Source: a bacterium (lineage in GTDB: Bacteria > Desulfobacterota > Binatia > HRBIN30 > CADEER01). From it: a stretch of 64,000 nt of DNA. Where the stretch lies: assembly GCA_019637795.1 (NCBI GenBank), contig JAHBUY010000001.1, positions 517,001-581,000 of the forward strand, in the 5' to 3' direction. Position numbers and translations under genes: made by a program. Under the pieces are notes generated by a model, which did no database searches, was not told the DNA's origin, and worked only from the letters and a program-made list of their open reading frames with translations. Below are positions 46,338 to 54,697 of this stretch, piece by piece (positions within the stretch are counted from its first letter, which is position 1; each line of letters begins with the position of its first letter).

Positions 46338-47504
46338 GTGCCCTCACCCCCCAACACGGACCTGGCGTCGCCGGACACCGTCCGCCTCTCCGCCGCGATC
46401 ATCGTCAGGGACGAGGCGGCGCACCTCCGGCGCTGCCTCGCCTCGATCGTGCCGCTCGTGCACGAGATCGTCGTCGTCGACACCGGCTCGAGCGACGACA
46501 GCCCACGGGTGGCGGCCGCGTTCGGCGCCCGCGTGTCGTCGTTCCCGTGGCGCGGCGACTTCGCGGCGGCGCGCAACGCGGCGCTCGAGCGCGCCACCGG
46601 CGCCTGGATTCTCTACATCGATGCCGATGAGCGCGCGCAACCGACCGACACCCGCGCGCTGCTGGCGACCCTCGCCGACCCGCGGCTGGTGGCCGCCTCG
46701 GTGCGCTTCCGGCCGCGCGCCGGCGTCACCCGCTACGACGAGTGCCGGCTGTTCCGCAACGACCCGCGCATCCGCTTCCGCAACGTCATCCACGAGACCA
46801 TGCTGCCCAGCGTGCACGCCGTGGCGCGCGCCGACGGCCTGGCGATCGGCCGCACGGCGCTGGCGCTCGACCACCACGGCTACGACGGCGACCAGGGCCG
46901 CAAGCACCGGCGCAACATCCCGCTGCTGCGCCAGCGCCTGGCGCGTGATCCCGATCACGTCTACTCGTGGAATCACCTCGGACAGGCGCTCGACGGCAGC
47001 GGCGACCGCGCCGCGGCGCTCGCCTGCTGGCGCCGGGCGATCGCGATCGTGCGCGCCCGCGGCGTCGAGAGCGCGCTCGACGCGCTGCCCTACGGATCGC
47101 TGCTCCTGGCCGAGGGCGTCGAAGACGCGCCGGCGCTGCTCGACGAGGCGCGCGCGCGCTTCCCCGGCGATCTGCTGTTCCGCTGGCTCGCCGGGCGCCG
47201 GATGGCGCAGGCGGGCGCGTTCGACGACGCCGTCCGCCTGCTCGACCCGCTCGCCGGCATCGACGCCGAGACCTACTGCGCCGAGAGCGGCGTGTCGTAC
47301 GACGCGTCCATCTTCGGCGTGCCCACCTGGGACACCCTCGCCATGTGCCACTTCCAGCGCGGCCGCTACGCCGAGGCCGCGTACTGGTGGGGACGCGCGG
47401 CGGACGCCGAGCCGCAGCGCCTCGAGCTGCGCACCAAGCGCCGGCTCGCCGAGGCGCGGAACGGCGCGCGGCGTCCCGGGCCGCGACCGGAGCCGGATCG
47501 ATGA
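46338..47504 (+). CDS. Family-2 glycosyltransferase with TPR domain (SunS-like layout)
   Basis: The 388-residue protein has a GT-A domain first (about 15-225: LSAAIIVRDEAAHLRRCLASI, EIVVVDTGSSDDSPRVA and the DxD-type IDADER). A TPR-like helical domain follows (about 225-375: DHVYSWNHLGQALDGSGDRAAALACWRRA). This layout is shared by SunS-type peptide S/O-glycosyltransferases and by many bacterial GT2-TPR proteins of unknown acceptor. It starts with GTG at 46338; no better in-frame start is near. Its stop overlaps the next GT's start (ATGA at 47501). The acceptor is probably a peptide or protein, given the PqqD and peptide genes upstream. Confidence 0.85.
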   Translation: MPSPPNTDLASPDTVRLSAAIIVRDEAAHLRRCLASIVPLVHEIVVVDTGSSDDSPRVAAAFGARVSSFPWRGDFAAARNAALERATGAWILYIDADERAQPTDTRALLATLADPRLVAASVRFRPRAGVTRYDECRLFRNDPRIRFRNVIHETMLPSVHAVARADGLAIGRTALALDHHGYDGDQGRKHRRNIPLLRQRLARDPDHVYSWNHLGQALDGSGDRAAALACWRRAIAIVRARGVESALDALPYGSLLLAEGVEDAPALLDEARARFPGDLLFRWLAGRRMAQAGAFDDAVRLLDPLAGIDAETYCAESGVSYDASIFGVPTWDTLAMCHFQRGRYAEAAYWWGRAADAEPQRLELRTKRRLAEARNGARRPGPRPEPDR

Positions 47505-48469
47505 GCGACGCCCCGGTGATCGCGCCGGTGACCGACGGGGCGGCGCGGCCGTTCTGGTCGGTGATGATCCCGACCTACGAGCCCGATCCCGCCTTCCTCC
47601 GCCAGGCCCTCGCCTCGGTGCTGGCGCAGGATCCGGGCCCGGCGGAGATGGAGATCGTGCTGGTCGACGACGCCTCGCGGCGCGTCGACCCGCGCGACGG
47701 CATCCCGGCCGGCGCCCGCGACCGCATCGGCTGGGTGCGGCAGCCGCAGCACGTCGGCATCGGACGCAACTGGAACGCCTGCGTGCAGCGGGCGCGCGGG
47801 CACTGGGTGCACCTGCTGCACCAGGACGACCTGCTGCGCCCCGGCTTCTACGCTCGCCTGCGGGCCGCCAGCGCGCGCTGCCCGCAGGCCGGCGCCGCCT
47901 TCTGCCGCGATGTCATCATCGATCGACGCGGCGAGGTGGTCGCCGCGCAACGGATCCTGCGCCAGCCAGCGGGCATCTTCGAGGACTGGATCGAGCACAT
48001 CTTCGTCGGTCTGCACCTGCGCTGCGTGGCGCTGGTGGTGAAGCGCGAGGTCTACGAGACGCTCGGCGGCTTCCGCCTCGACCTCGACTACGCGCTCGAC
48101 TGGGACATGTGGAAGCGCATCGCCGCCGCCCGCCCCCTCTGGTACGAGCCCGAGGCGCTCGCCTGCTACCGCAGCCACGGCGCCTCGGCGTCGATCGGCT
48201 TCCAGCGGGTCGGCGACAACCTGGTCGAGATCGCGCGCAGCATCGCGCTCTCCGAAGCGCTGCTGCCGCCGGCGACGGCCGCCGCCATCACGCGGCGGAC
48301 GCGCGCGAACTACACCCGCTACGGCGCCGGCCTGGCGTGGCAGGCCCTCGCGGCGGGCGACCTGCGCACCGCCCTCGCCCAGCTCCGCGCCGCCCGCGCG
48401 CTGGGCACGCGGCGGGACATCGCCAGGGCCTTCGTCGCGCGCGCCCGCCGCGCCTGGCACGAGCGCTGA
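47501..48469 (+). CDS. Family-2 glycosyltransferase
   Basis: The 322-residue protein has a GT-A fold: FWSVMIPTYEPDPAFLRQALASVL, EIVLVDDASRR, LLHQDDLLRPGFY as the DxD-type motif (about 107), and ALDWDMWKRIAAARPLWYEPEALACYRSHGASAS as the acceptor-side motif. It has no TPR or membrane helix, so it is a soluble enzyme. It overlaps the TPR glycosyltransferase and so is made with it, perhaps adding a second sugar. A 15-bp GC stem after the stop (48495-48528) ends this run. Confidence 0.88.
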   Translation: MSDAPVIAPVTDGAARPFWSVMIPTYEPDPAFLRQALASVLAQDPGPAEMEIVLVDDASRRVDPRDGIPAGARDRIGWVRQPQHVGIGRNWNACVQRARGHWVHLLHQDDLLRPGFYARLRAASARCPQAGAAFCRDVIIDRRGEVVAAQRILRQPAGIFEDWIEHIFVGLHLRCVALVVKREVYETLGGFRLDLDYALDWDMWKRIAAARPLWYEPEALACYRSHGASASIGFQRVGDNLVEIARSIALSEALLPPATAAAITRRTRANYTRYGAGLAWQALAAGDLRTALAQLRAARALGTRRDIARAFVARARRAWHER

Positions 48470-48494
48470 GCGCGCTGCGCGCCCGCCGGGCCCG

Positions 48495-48528
48495 CGGGCA
48501 GGGCCGCGCTCGCGCGCGGCCCTGCCCG
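48495..48528. terminator. Bidirectional hairpin between convergent genes
   Basis: A perfect 15-bp stem CGGGCAGGGCCGCGC / GCGCGGCCCTGCCCG with loop TCGC sits between the glycosyltransferase stop (48469) and the arsI stop (48546). It lacks T-runs on both sides but its stability and place suggest a shared transcription end. Confidence 0.6.
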
Positions 48529-48545
48529 CCCTCACCGTCGGACGC

Positions 48546-48953
48546 TCAGTCGGTGGCGCAACACGACGCCCGCTGCGGCGTCGGTTGCGGGGTGTCGGCC
48601 AGCACCGTGTAGATCTCCCACTCGCGGTTGTCCGCAGCGGTGATCCAGAACTTGTCCTGCACCGCATAGCAGCACGTGACGCCGTCCTCGTGCCGCGGCG
48701 CGAATCCCTCGCCCGTCAGGCGCGCGGATTCCGTCACCACCTCGCCGGTCGATTCCACCTCGATGCCGAGATGGTTGAGCGAACCCGGCTCACCCATGCC
48801 CTCGATGAGCACCAGCTTCAGCGGCGGATCGGCGATCACGAAGTTGGCATAGCCGGGTCGCCGCTTGGCGGGCTCGGTGGCGAAGAGGCGGCGGTAGAGC
48901 TCGACCGCCGCATCGACGTTGCTGACGTTCAGGGCCAGTTGGACACGCGACAT
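48546..48953 (-). CDS. arsI: ArsI-type C-As lyase (CadI/ArsI glyoxalase-fold protein)
   Basis: The 135-residue protein has the vicinal-oxygen-chelate fold of ArsI. The metal ligands correspond to Gln5, His61 and Glu113. The thiol pair that binds trivalent organoarsenicals is Cys94-Cys95 in GVTCCYAVQDKFW. A further CC pair lies at the C-terminus (131-132). ArsI uses O2 and Fe(II) to split the C-As bond of methylarsenite and aromatic arsenicals. It starts at 48953 with a strong GGAGG site and is divergent from arsR, with a shared operator region. CadI is the near relative, but the arsenic neighbours favour ArsI. Confidence 0.9.
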   Translation of the reverse strand: MSRVQLALNVSNVDAAVELYRRLFATEPAKRRPGYANFVIADPPLKLVLIEGMGEPGSLNHLGIEVESTGEVVTESARLTGEGFAPRHEDGVTCCYAVQDKFWITAADNREWEIYTVLADTPQPTPQRASCCATD

Positions 48954-48977
48954 GGAACCTCCTTCTGTATCGATGGA

Positions 48978-49014
48978 TGTCGATATTGAAACATGCATCG
49001 ACAACTGTCAATAT
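48978..49014. promoter_or_regulatory. Overlapping palindromes in the arsI-arsR divergent promoter (ArsR operator)
   Basis: Two inverted repeats overlap: TGTCGAT (48978-48984) with ATCGACA (48997-49003), and ATATTGA (48983-48989) with TCAATAT (49008-49014). The stretch is AT-rich in GC-rich surroundings and lies 24-85 bases from the two starts, so ArsR bound here could control both units. Confidence 0.65.
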
Positions 49015-49062
49015 GGATTCACCAGGTGGGCGAGGATGGCAGCGATGAAGCAGGAGACAGCG

Positions 49063-49437
49063 ATGAGGAAGAAGGTGGCGACGATCGGCCGCTGTTGCGC
49101 GCCGGTGTTCCACGGCGAGCTCGGCCAGGAGCACGCCGAGCACCTCGCCGACGCGTTCAAGGCGATTGCCGACCCGGCGCGGCTGCGGCTCCTGAGCTTC
49201 ATCGCCGCGCAGCCCTCCGGCGAGGCCTGCGTCTGTCATCTCACCGAGCCGCTCGGGCTGTCGCAGCCCACGGTCAGTCACCACCTGAAGGTGCTGTTCA
49301 CCGCCGGCCTGCTGCAGCGCGAGCGACGCGGCACGTGGGTCTACTACCGCATCGTGCCGGACGAATTGGCGAGGCTCCGCGACGCCCTGGCGGCGCCGGC
49401 CGCCGCCTCGCGCAAGACGAGCGCGGGGACGCGATGA
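49063..49437 (+). CDS. arsR: ArsR-family arsenic-responsive repressor
   Basis: The 124-residue winged-helix protein has the metal site CVC (Cys56-Val-Cys58 in EACVCHL) in the alpha-3 helix, and a Cys-Cys pair (11-12) at the start that may supply a further thiol. The recognition helix is [19 protein letters not shown]. Arsenite binding to such sites releases DNA. The ATG at 49063 is preferred since AGGAG lies six bases before; ATG 49045 and 49036 are in frame but less well placed. It overlaps acr3 by 4 bases (ATGA). The unit arsR-acr3-arsC is a classic ars operon. Confidence 0.93.
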   Translation: MRKKVATIGRCCAPVFHGELGQEHAEHLADAFKAIADPARLRLLSFIAAQPSGEACVCHLTEPLGLSQPTVSHHLKVLFTAGLLQRERRGTWVYYRIVPDELARLRDALAAPAAASRKTSAGTR

Positions 49438-50534
49438 CCGCGATGCCCGTGGCGACCCGGCGGCTCGCCGTCCTCGACCGCTACCTGACCGTGTGGATCT
49501 TCCTCGCCATGCTGGTCGGCATCGGCAGCGGCTACCTCGTGCCCGGCCTGGAAGCCTTCCTCGACCGCTTCAGCGTCGGCACGACGTCGATTCCCATCGC
49601 CGCCGGCCTGATCCTCATGATGTACCCGCCGCTGGCCAAGGTCCGCTACGAGACGATGGGCCGCGCCTTCCGCGATGCGCGCATCCTCGCCCTGTCGCTG
49701 GTGCAGAACTGGGTGATCGGGCCGCTGCTCATGTTCATCCTGGCCATCGCGTTCCTGTCGGACCGGCCCGAGTACATGGTCGGCCTCATCCTCATCGGCC
49801 TGGCGCGCTGCATCGCCATGGTGCTCGTCTGGAACGACCTGGCCCAGGGCGACGCCGAGTACTGCGCTGGCCTGGTGGCGTTCAACTCGGTGTTCCAGAT
49901 CCTGTTCTTCTCGCTCTACGCGTATGTCTTCATCACCCTCCTGCCCGCCTGGCTGGGACTGCCGGGCGTCGCGGTCGACGTGACCATCGGCGAGATCGCC
50001 ACCAGCGTGTTCGTCTATCTCGGCATCCCGTTCCTCGCCGGGCTGCTGACCCGCGTCGCGCTGCTGCGCGCCCGCGGCCCGCAGTGGTACCAGGAGCACT
50101 TCATCCCGGCGATCAGCCCGCTGACGCTCGTCGCCCTGCTGTTCACCATCGTCGTCATGTTCTCGTTGAAGGGCGAAGCGATCATCCAACTGCCCTTCGA
50201 CGTGCTGCGCATCGCGGTGCCGCTGCTGATCTATTTCGTGGCGATGTTCCTCCTGTCGTTCTTCATGAGCCGCGCCATCGGCGCGACGTACCCGCAGTCG
50301 GCGACGCTCTCCTTCACCGCCGCGTCGAACAACTTCGAGCTCGCGATCGCGGTCGCGGTGGCGACCTTCGGCATCCATCATGGAGCGGCGTTCGCGGCCG
50401 TGATCGGCCCCCTCGTCGAAGTGCCGGTGATGATCGGCCTGGTGACCGTCGCCCTCTGGTTCCGGCGCCAGTACTTTCGCGACACGGGAGACGCCGCGGC
50501 GCCGTTCCCCTCCGCCGCCGGGCCGCCGAGATGA
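49434..50534 (+). CDS. acr3: Arsenite efflux permease Acr3
   Basis: The 366-residue protein has ten predicted membrane helices and the Acr3 hallmark [19 protein letters not shown] with the essential Cys126. [17 protein letters not shown] in the later half is the other conserved helix. It expels arsenite using the proton gradient. It overlaps arsR upstream and arsC downstream, so all three are translated together. Confidence 0.95.
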   Translation: MTAMPVATRRLAVLDRYLTVWIFLAMLVGIGSGYLVPGLEAFLDRFSVGTTSIPIAAGLILMMYPPLAKVRYETMGRAFRDARILALSLVQNWVIGPLLMFILAIAFLSDRPEYMVGLILIGLARCIAMVLVWNDLAQGDAEYCAGLVAFNSVFQILFFSLYAYVFITLLPAWLGLPGVAVDVTIGEIATSVFVYLGIPFLAGLLTRVALLRARGPQWYQEHFIPAISPLTLVALLFTIVVMFSLKGEAIIQLPFDVLRIAVPLLIYFVAMFLLSFFMSRAIGATYPQSATLSFTAASNNFELAIAVAVATFGIHHGAAFAAVIGPLVEVPVMIGLVTVALWFRRQYFRDTGDAAAPFPSAAGPPR

Positions 50535-50941
50535 CCACGGTGATCTTCGCCTGCGTGCACAGCGCCGGCCGCTCGCAGATGGCGGCGGCGTTCTTCAACG
50601 CGCTCGCCGACCCGGCGCGCGCCCGCGCCGTCGCCGCCGGCACGGCGCCGGGCGACCGCGTGCACCCCGAGGTGGTGGCGACGATGCGCGAGATCGGCAT
50701 CGACCTCTCCGCCGCGCGGCCCCGCCGCCTCACCGATGCCCTGGCCGCCGACGCGCAGCTCCTGATCACCATGGGCTGCGGCGAGGCCTGCCCGCTCGTC
50801 CCCGGCCTGCGGCGAGACGACTGGGCCCTGGCCGATCCGAAGGGGCGATCCGCCGACGAGGTGCGGGCCATCCGCGACGACATCCGCGCCCGCGTGTCGC
50901 GCCTGGTGGCCGAGCAGGGCTGGCAGCGGGCGACCGCCTGA
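50531..50941 (+). CDS. arsC: Arsenate reductase, low-molecular-weight phosphatase type
   Basis: The 136-residue protein has the CX5R loop Cys8-VHSAG-Arg14 of thioredoxin- or mycothiol-coupled ArsC proteins, and MGCGEACP (about 78-85), whose Cys residues match the redox pair of that branch. [10 protein letters not shown] carries the conserved Asp-Pro that protonates the leaving group. It reduces arsenate to arsenite for export by Acr3, and overlaps acr3 by four bases. Confidence 0.93.
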   Translation: MTTVIFACVHSAGRSQMAAAFFNALADPARARAVAAGTAPGDRVHPEVVATMREIGIDLSAARPRRLTDALAADAQLLITMGCGEACPLVPGLRRDDWALADPKGRSADEVRAIRDDIRARVSRLVAEQGWQRATA

Positions 50942-51041
50942 TCCTCACGGGCCCGTCACGAGCGGCACGCGACGGAGGCGCCCCTTGCGGCCCGCCCGTG
51001 CCGACGGGACACGAACGATCGGCGGCTCCAGCCTAGTCTGG

Positions 51042-53387
51042 CTAGCGGACGCGGAGGATGAGAATCGCCCCGGCGATGCTGAGGACGGCGGCGTACAGGA
51101 GCCCGGCGGCGACGGAGACGTGCGCCCAGAGCGCGCCGACGATGATGCTGGAGAACAGATCGCCGACGCCGTTGACGCTGCCCAGCACGCCGTAGCCCAG
51201 GCCGCGGATCTCGGCCGGCAGGAGCTCGGCGGCGATCGCCCCTTCGAGCGCGTCCTCGACGGCCATGAAGACGCCGGCGGCGGCGAAGAGCAGCGACAGG
51301 TAGGCGAGATCGCTGCTGTCGCGCATGAATCCGACGAAGGTGAGCGCGGCCAGCAGATACCCCGCCGCCAGCAGCGCACGCCGTCCCACCCGATCGCCGA
51401 GCACGCCGACGGGGAAGGCGGCGGCGGCGTAGAGCGCATTGCGCAGCGCGTAGAGCAGGGCCGCCACCTGCGCCGCGTGCGCCATGCCGTGGGTCTCCCC
51501 GAGGATGTCGGTGGCGCGCAGGATGAGCAGCGTCGGCGCGAAGTCCGCCAACCCGAAGACGAACACGCCGACCAGGAAGCGGCGGAAACCGATCGGCAGG
51601 GCGCGCAGGCTACTCCAGAATCCGAGGTTGTGATTCGGCGCCCGCCGGCGCTCCCGCACCATGACGGCGAAGGCGAGCGCCGAGCCGAGGCCGGGAATCA
51701 GCGTCAGCAGGAACACCACCCGGAACGGCATCGCCGCATCGGTGAAGCGGCCGTGCAGCAGGCCGATGGCCACGACGCCGAGGAGCGGTCCGACGACGGC
51801 GCCGATGGTATCGCCGGCGCGATGGAAGCCGAACGCCTTGCCGACGTCGGCGGGGGCGACGGATTCGACCAGCATCGCGTCGCGCAGCGAGCCGCGGACG
51901 CCGCGGCCGAACCAGGCCAGGACGCGCCCGACCAGGACCAGCGGCCAGCCGGCCGCCAGCGCGAACAGCGCCTTCGCCGCGCCGGTCAACGCGTACCCGC
52001 CGACGGTGATCGCCTTGCGGTGGCCGATGCGATCGCTCCACCACCCGCTGCCCAGCTTGGCGAAGCTCGCCACCGCGTCCGAGACGCCCTCGATCGCGCC
52101 CAGCGCGGCGGCCGAGACGCCGAGCGTCGCGAGGAACGCGGGCAGCACGGCGGTGGCCATTTCGTGGCCGGCATCGCTGAGCAGACTGGTCAGCCCCATC
52201 CCCACGACGTTGCGGTTGAGCCAGGAGCGCCGGCCGCTGCCGTCGTCGTGTCCCGCCGACCGCACGGCGGCCCGCACGCGCGCATCGGCGTCATCGGCGG
52301 CGATCGCCAGCAACGCCGAATGGTCGCCATCCCCGTTGCGCTCCAGGCCGCGCACCGCTTGGTAGCGCACGGCCGCGTCGGGATCGCGCAGCAGCGGCTC
52401 GCAACGGGCGGCAAACGCCGCCGGCGCGCCGGCGCTCGCCACGGCGACGAGGCGGCGCCGGGCGCGGCTGCCGAGGGGCACCTCCGCGCCATTCGCGGTC
52501 CGCACCCGGCCGGTGATTGCCGCCTCGAGCACGGTCGGAGCGACGCGCGGCAACAACGTCCGCAGCGCGTCCTCGCACTCGCTCTGCGTCGGCACGTCCG
52601 GCGCGTCCAGTCCGCGCAGCAGCGGCGCGATCCCCGCCGCGTCGCCCGCCACGGCGACCAACGCCAGGGCCGCCGCCGATGCCACGGCCGGGTCATCGTC
52701 GCCCGCCGCCATCCGCAGCTCCGGGACGGCATCGACCGCGGCGAGCTCGCCCAGCAGGCCCGCGGCCTGCGCCCGCCGGATGCGGCTGCCGGGGGGCTCC
52801 AGGCCGCGCACCTGCCGCGGCGTCACCAGCGCGGCGCGCAGCGCCGGGATGGCGCGGCCGCCGAACCGCCGCAGCGCGGCGGCGGCGGGCTCGCGCTTGG
52901 CGTCGTCCTCCAGGCACGCGATCAGCGGCTCGATCGCCGCCTCGTCGCCCAAGCGCGACAGCGCCTCGCCGGCGCCGATGAGATGGGAGCGAGCGAGCGC
53001 ATCCCGCAGGACGGCGCGCGCCGGCCCATCGTCGAAGCGCGCCAACTGCCGCGCCGCGGCGTTGCGCACGGTTTCCTCCGCCTGCCGGAGCACCGGATCG
53101 GCGATCGCGGCGTGATCGCGCGCCACCGCGCCGACGAGGGCCGCCCGCGCCGACGCGCCGCCGAAGGCCCCCAGACACTCGGCCGCCGCCACGCGGGGCT
53201 GCGGAATCACCGACGGCGGCCCGGCGAGCAACGCCGCCAGCGCCGGGATCGTCACCGGCCCGGCGGCCAGGATCTCGCCCTGGATGCGAACCAGCGCGTG
53301 CAGGTCAGCGAGCTGCGCGACCAGCGCCCTGGCGCGCGCGCCAGTGGCGTCGTCGACCTGGGGCTCGCCGCCGAGGACGTCCACCAT
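51042..53387 (-). CDS. HEAT-repeat / MFS transporter fusion
   Basis: The 781-residue protein has an N-terminal HEAT/armadillo-like helical solenoid (about 1-378; repeated D.A(I/V)..L...L.D....VR..A pattern) fused to a full MFS transporter (about 388-781, 11-12 helices). The MFS part has GWWSDRIGHRKAITVGGY as the loop 2-3 motif A and R-D-A-hallmarks in FGRGVRGSLRDAMLVESV. It lies downstream of enolase by 21 bases on the minus strand and convergent with arsC. The solenoid should be cytoplasmic and may recruit a protein. Cargo is unknown; being next to ars genes is suggestive only. Members of the MFS branch with DAxxxxxxP-type drug-efflux pattern are common. Confidence 0.83.
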   Translation of the reverse strand: MVDVLGGEPQVDDATGARARALVAQLADLHALVRIQGEILAAGPVTIPALAALLAGPPSVIPQPRVAAAECLGAFGGASARAALVGAVARDHAAIADPVLRQAEETVRNAAARQLARFDDGPARAVLRDALARSHLIGAGEALSRLGDEAAIEPLIACLEDDAKREPAAAALRRFGGRAIPALRAALVTPRQVRGLEPPGSRIRRAQAAGLLGELAAVDAVPELRMAAGDDDPAVASAAALALVAVAGDAAGIAPLLRGLDAPDVPTQSECEDALRTLLPRVAPTVLEAAITGRVRTANGAEVPLGSRARRRLVAVASAGAPAAFAARCEPLLRDPDAAVRYQAVRGLERNGDGDHSALLAIAADDADARVRAAVRSAGHDDGSGRRSWLNRNVVGMGLTSLLSDAGHEMATAVLPAFLATLGVSAAALGAIEGVSDAVASFAKLGSGWWSDRIGHRKAITVGGYALTGAAKALFALAAGWPLVLVGRVLAWFGRGVRGSLRDAMLVESVAPADVGKAFGFHRAGDTIGAVVGPLLGVVAIGLLHGRFTDAAMPFRVVFLLTLIPGLGSALAFAVMVRERRRAPNHNLGFWSSLRALPIGFRRFLVGVFVFGLADFAPTLLILRATDILGETHGMAHAAQVAALLYALRNALYAAAAFPVGVLGDRVGRRALLAAGYLLAALTFVGFMRDSSDLAYLSLLFAAAGVFMAVEDALEGAIAAELLPAEIRGLGYGVLGSVNGVGDLFSSIIVGALWAHVSVAAGLLYAAVLSIAGAILILRVR

Positions 53388-53408
53388 CGCGCGCCGCTCG
53401 CGGCGGGC

Positions 53409-54695
53409 TCACCCAGCGCGCCGGCCAGCGCCGGCGAAGCGGGCGCGCGCCCCCAGCTCGGCCTCGATGCGCATCAGCCGGTTGTACTTGGCGGTCCGCT
53501 CGCTGCGGCAGGGAGCCCCGGTCTTGATCTGCCCCGCGCCGCACGCCACCGCGAAGTCGGCGAGGAACGCGTCCTCGGTTTCGCCGGAGCGATGCGAGAC
53601 GAGTTGGCGATAGCCCGCGGCGCGCGCCGTGGCGACCGCCTCGAAGGTCTCCGTCACCGTCCCGATCTGGTTCAGCTTGATGAGCACCGAGTTGGCCACG
53701 CGCTCGGCGATGCCGCGGCGAATGATCGCCGGGTTGGTGACGAAGATGTCGTCGCCGACGAGCTGCAGGCGGCCGCCGAGCTCGGCGGTGAGCACCTGCC
53801 ATCCCGCCCAGTCGTCTTCGCCGAGGCCGTCCTCGAGGAGGATGATCGGGAACGCGTCGGCGAGCTCGCGGTAGCGCTGCACCATCGCGGCGGCATCCTC
53901 CGCCGCTCCGCCGGTGCGCTCCAGGACATAGCGTTCGGACTCGCAGAATTCGCTCGCCGCCGCGTCGACGGCGATGGCGATGTCCTCGCCCGGCCGGTAG
54001 CGCGCGGCCTCGATCGCCTCGACCAGGATGGTCAGCGCCTCCTCGTGCGACCGACAGGCCGGGGCGAAGCCGCCCTCGTCGCCGACCGCGACGCCGAGCT
54101 GCCGGCGCAACAGGATGGCGCGCAAGGCCTGATAGGTCTCCGCCGCCATCCGCATGGCTTCGGCGAAGCTCGGCGCGCCGTGCGGCACGATCATGAGCTC
54201 CTGGAAGTCGAGCCCGTTCACGGCGTGGCGGCCGCCGTTGATCACGTTGAGCATGGGGACCGGCAGCAGCGTCGCCTCGGCGCCGCCGAGGTGCTGGTAC
54301 AGCGGTCGGCCGAGGGCCGCGGCGGCGGCGCGCGCCGCCGCCATCGACACGCCGAGGATCGCGTTGGCGCCCAGCCGGCCCTTGTTCGGCGTGCCGTCGA
54401 GATCGCAGAGATGGCGATCGAGATCGCTCTGCAGGCTGGCGTCGCGACCGCGCAGCGCCGGCGCGATCACCTCGACGACGTTGCGCACCGCCCGCTGCAC
54501 GCCTTTGCCGGCGAAGCGGCCGGGATCGCCGTCGCGCAGCTCGACGGCCTCCAGGCGGCCGGTGGAGGCCCCCGACGGAACGGCGGCGCGGCCGCGCGCC
54601 CCACCGGCCAGGATCGCCTCGACCTCGATCGTGGGATGGCCCCGCGAGTCGAGAATCTCCCATGCCTGCAGGCCTTCGATAGCCAACGCTGCCAT
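53409..54695 (-). CDS. eno: Enolase (phosphopyruvate hydratase)
   Basis: The 428-residue protein has all enolase features: EILDSRGHPTIEV, SGASTG (41-46), GDEGGF with Glu207, Mg ligands Asp244, Glu288 and Asp315, signature LIKLNQIGTVTE with Lys340, HRSGE (368-372) and Lys391. It should be fully active. Its start ATG 54695 has GGAGG with a six-base gap; an ATG at 54701 is also in frame. It sits inside a stress-type operon (Usp, GTPase, antiporter), not with other glycolytic genes, so it may be a second or specialised copy; the rest of the genome would be needed to tell. Confidence 0.96.
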   Translation of the reverse strand: MAALAIEGLQAWEILDSRGHPTIEVEAILAGGARGRAAVPSGASTGRLEAVELRDGDPGRFAGKGVQRAVRNVVEVIAPALRGRDASLQSDLDRHLCDLDGTPNKGRLGANAILGVSMAAARAAAAALGRPLYQHLGGAEATLLPVPMLNVINGGRHAVNGLDFQELMIVPHGAPSFAEAMRMAAETYQALRAILLRRQLGVAVGDEGGFAPACRSHEEALTILVEAIEAARYRPGEDIAIAVDAAASEFCESERYVLERTGGAAEDAAAMVQRYRELADAFPIILLEDGLGEDDWAGWQVLTAELGGRLQLVGDDIFVTNPAIIRRGIAERVANSVLIKLNQIGTVTETFEAVATARAAGYRQLVSHRSGETEDAFLADFAVACGAGQIKTGAPCRSERTAKYNRLMRIEAELGARARFAGAGRRAG

Positions 54696-54697
54696 GC

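Noticed and set aside
51042-53387. ArsJ or other arsenic-specific MFS pump
   Set aside because: It is on the opposite strand, convergent with arsC, belongs by spacing to the enolase operon, and no GAPDH-like partner of ArsJ is nearby.
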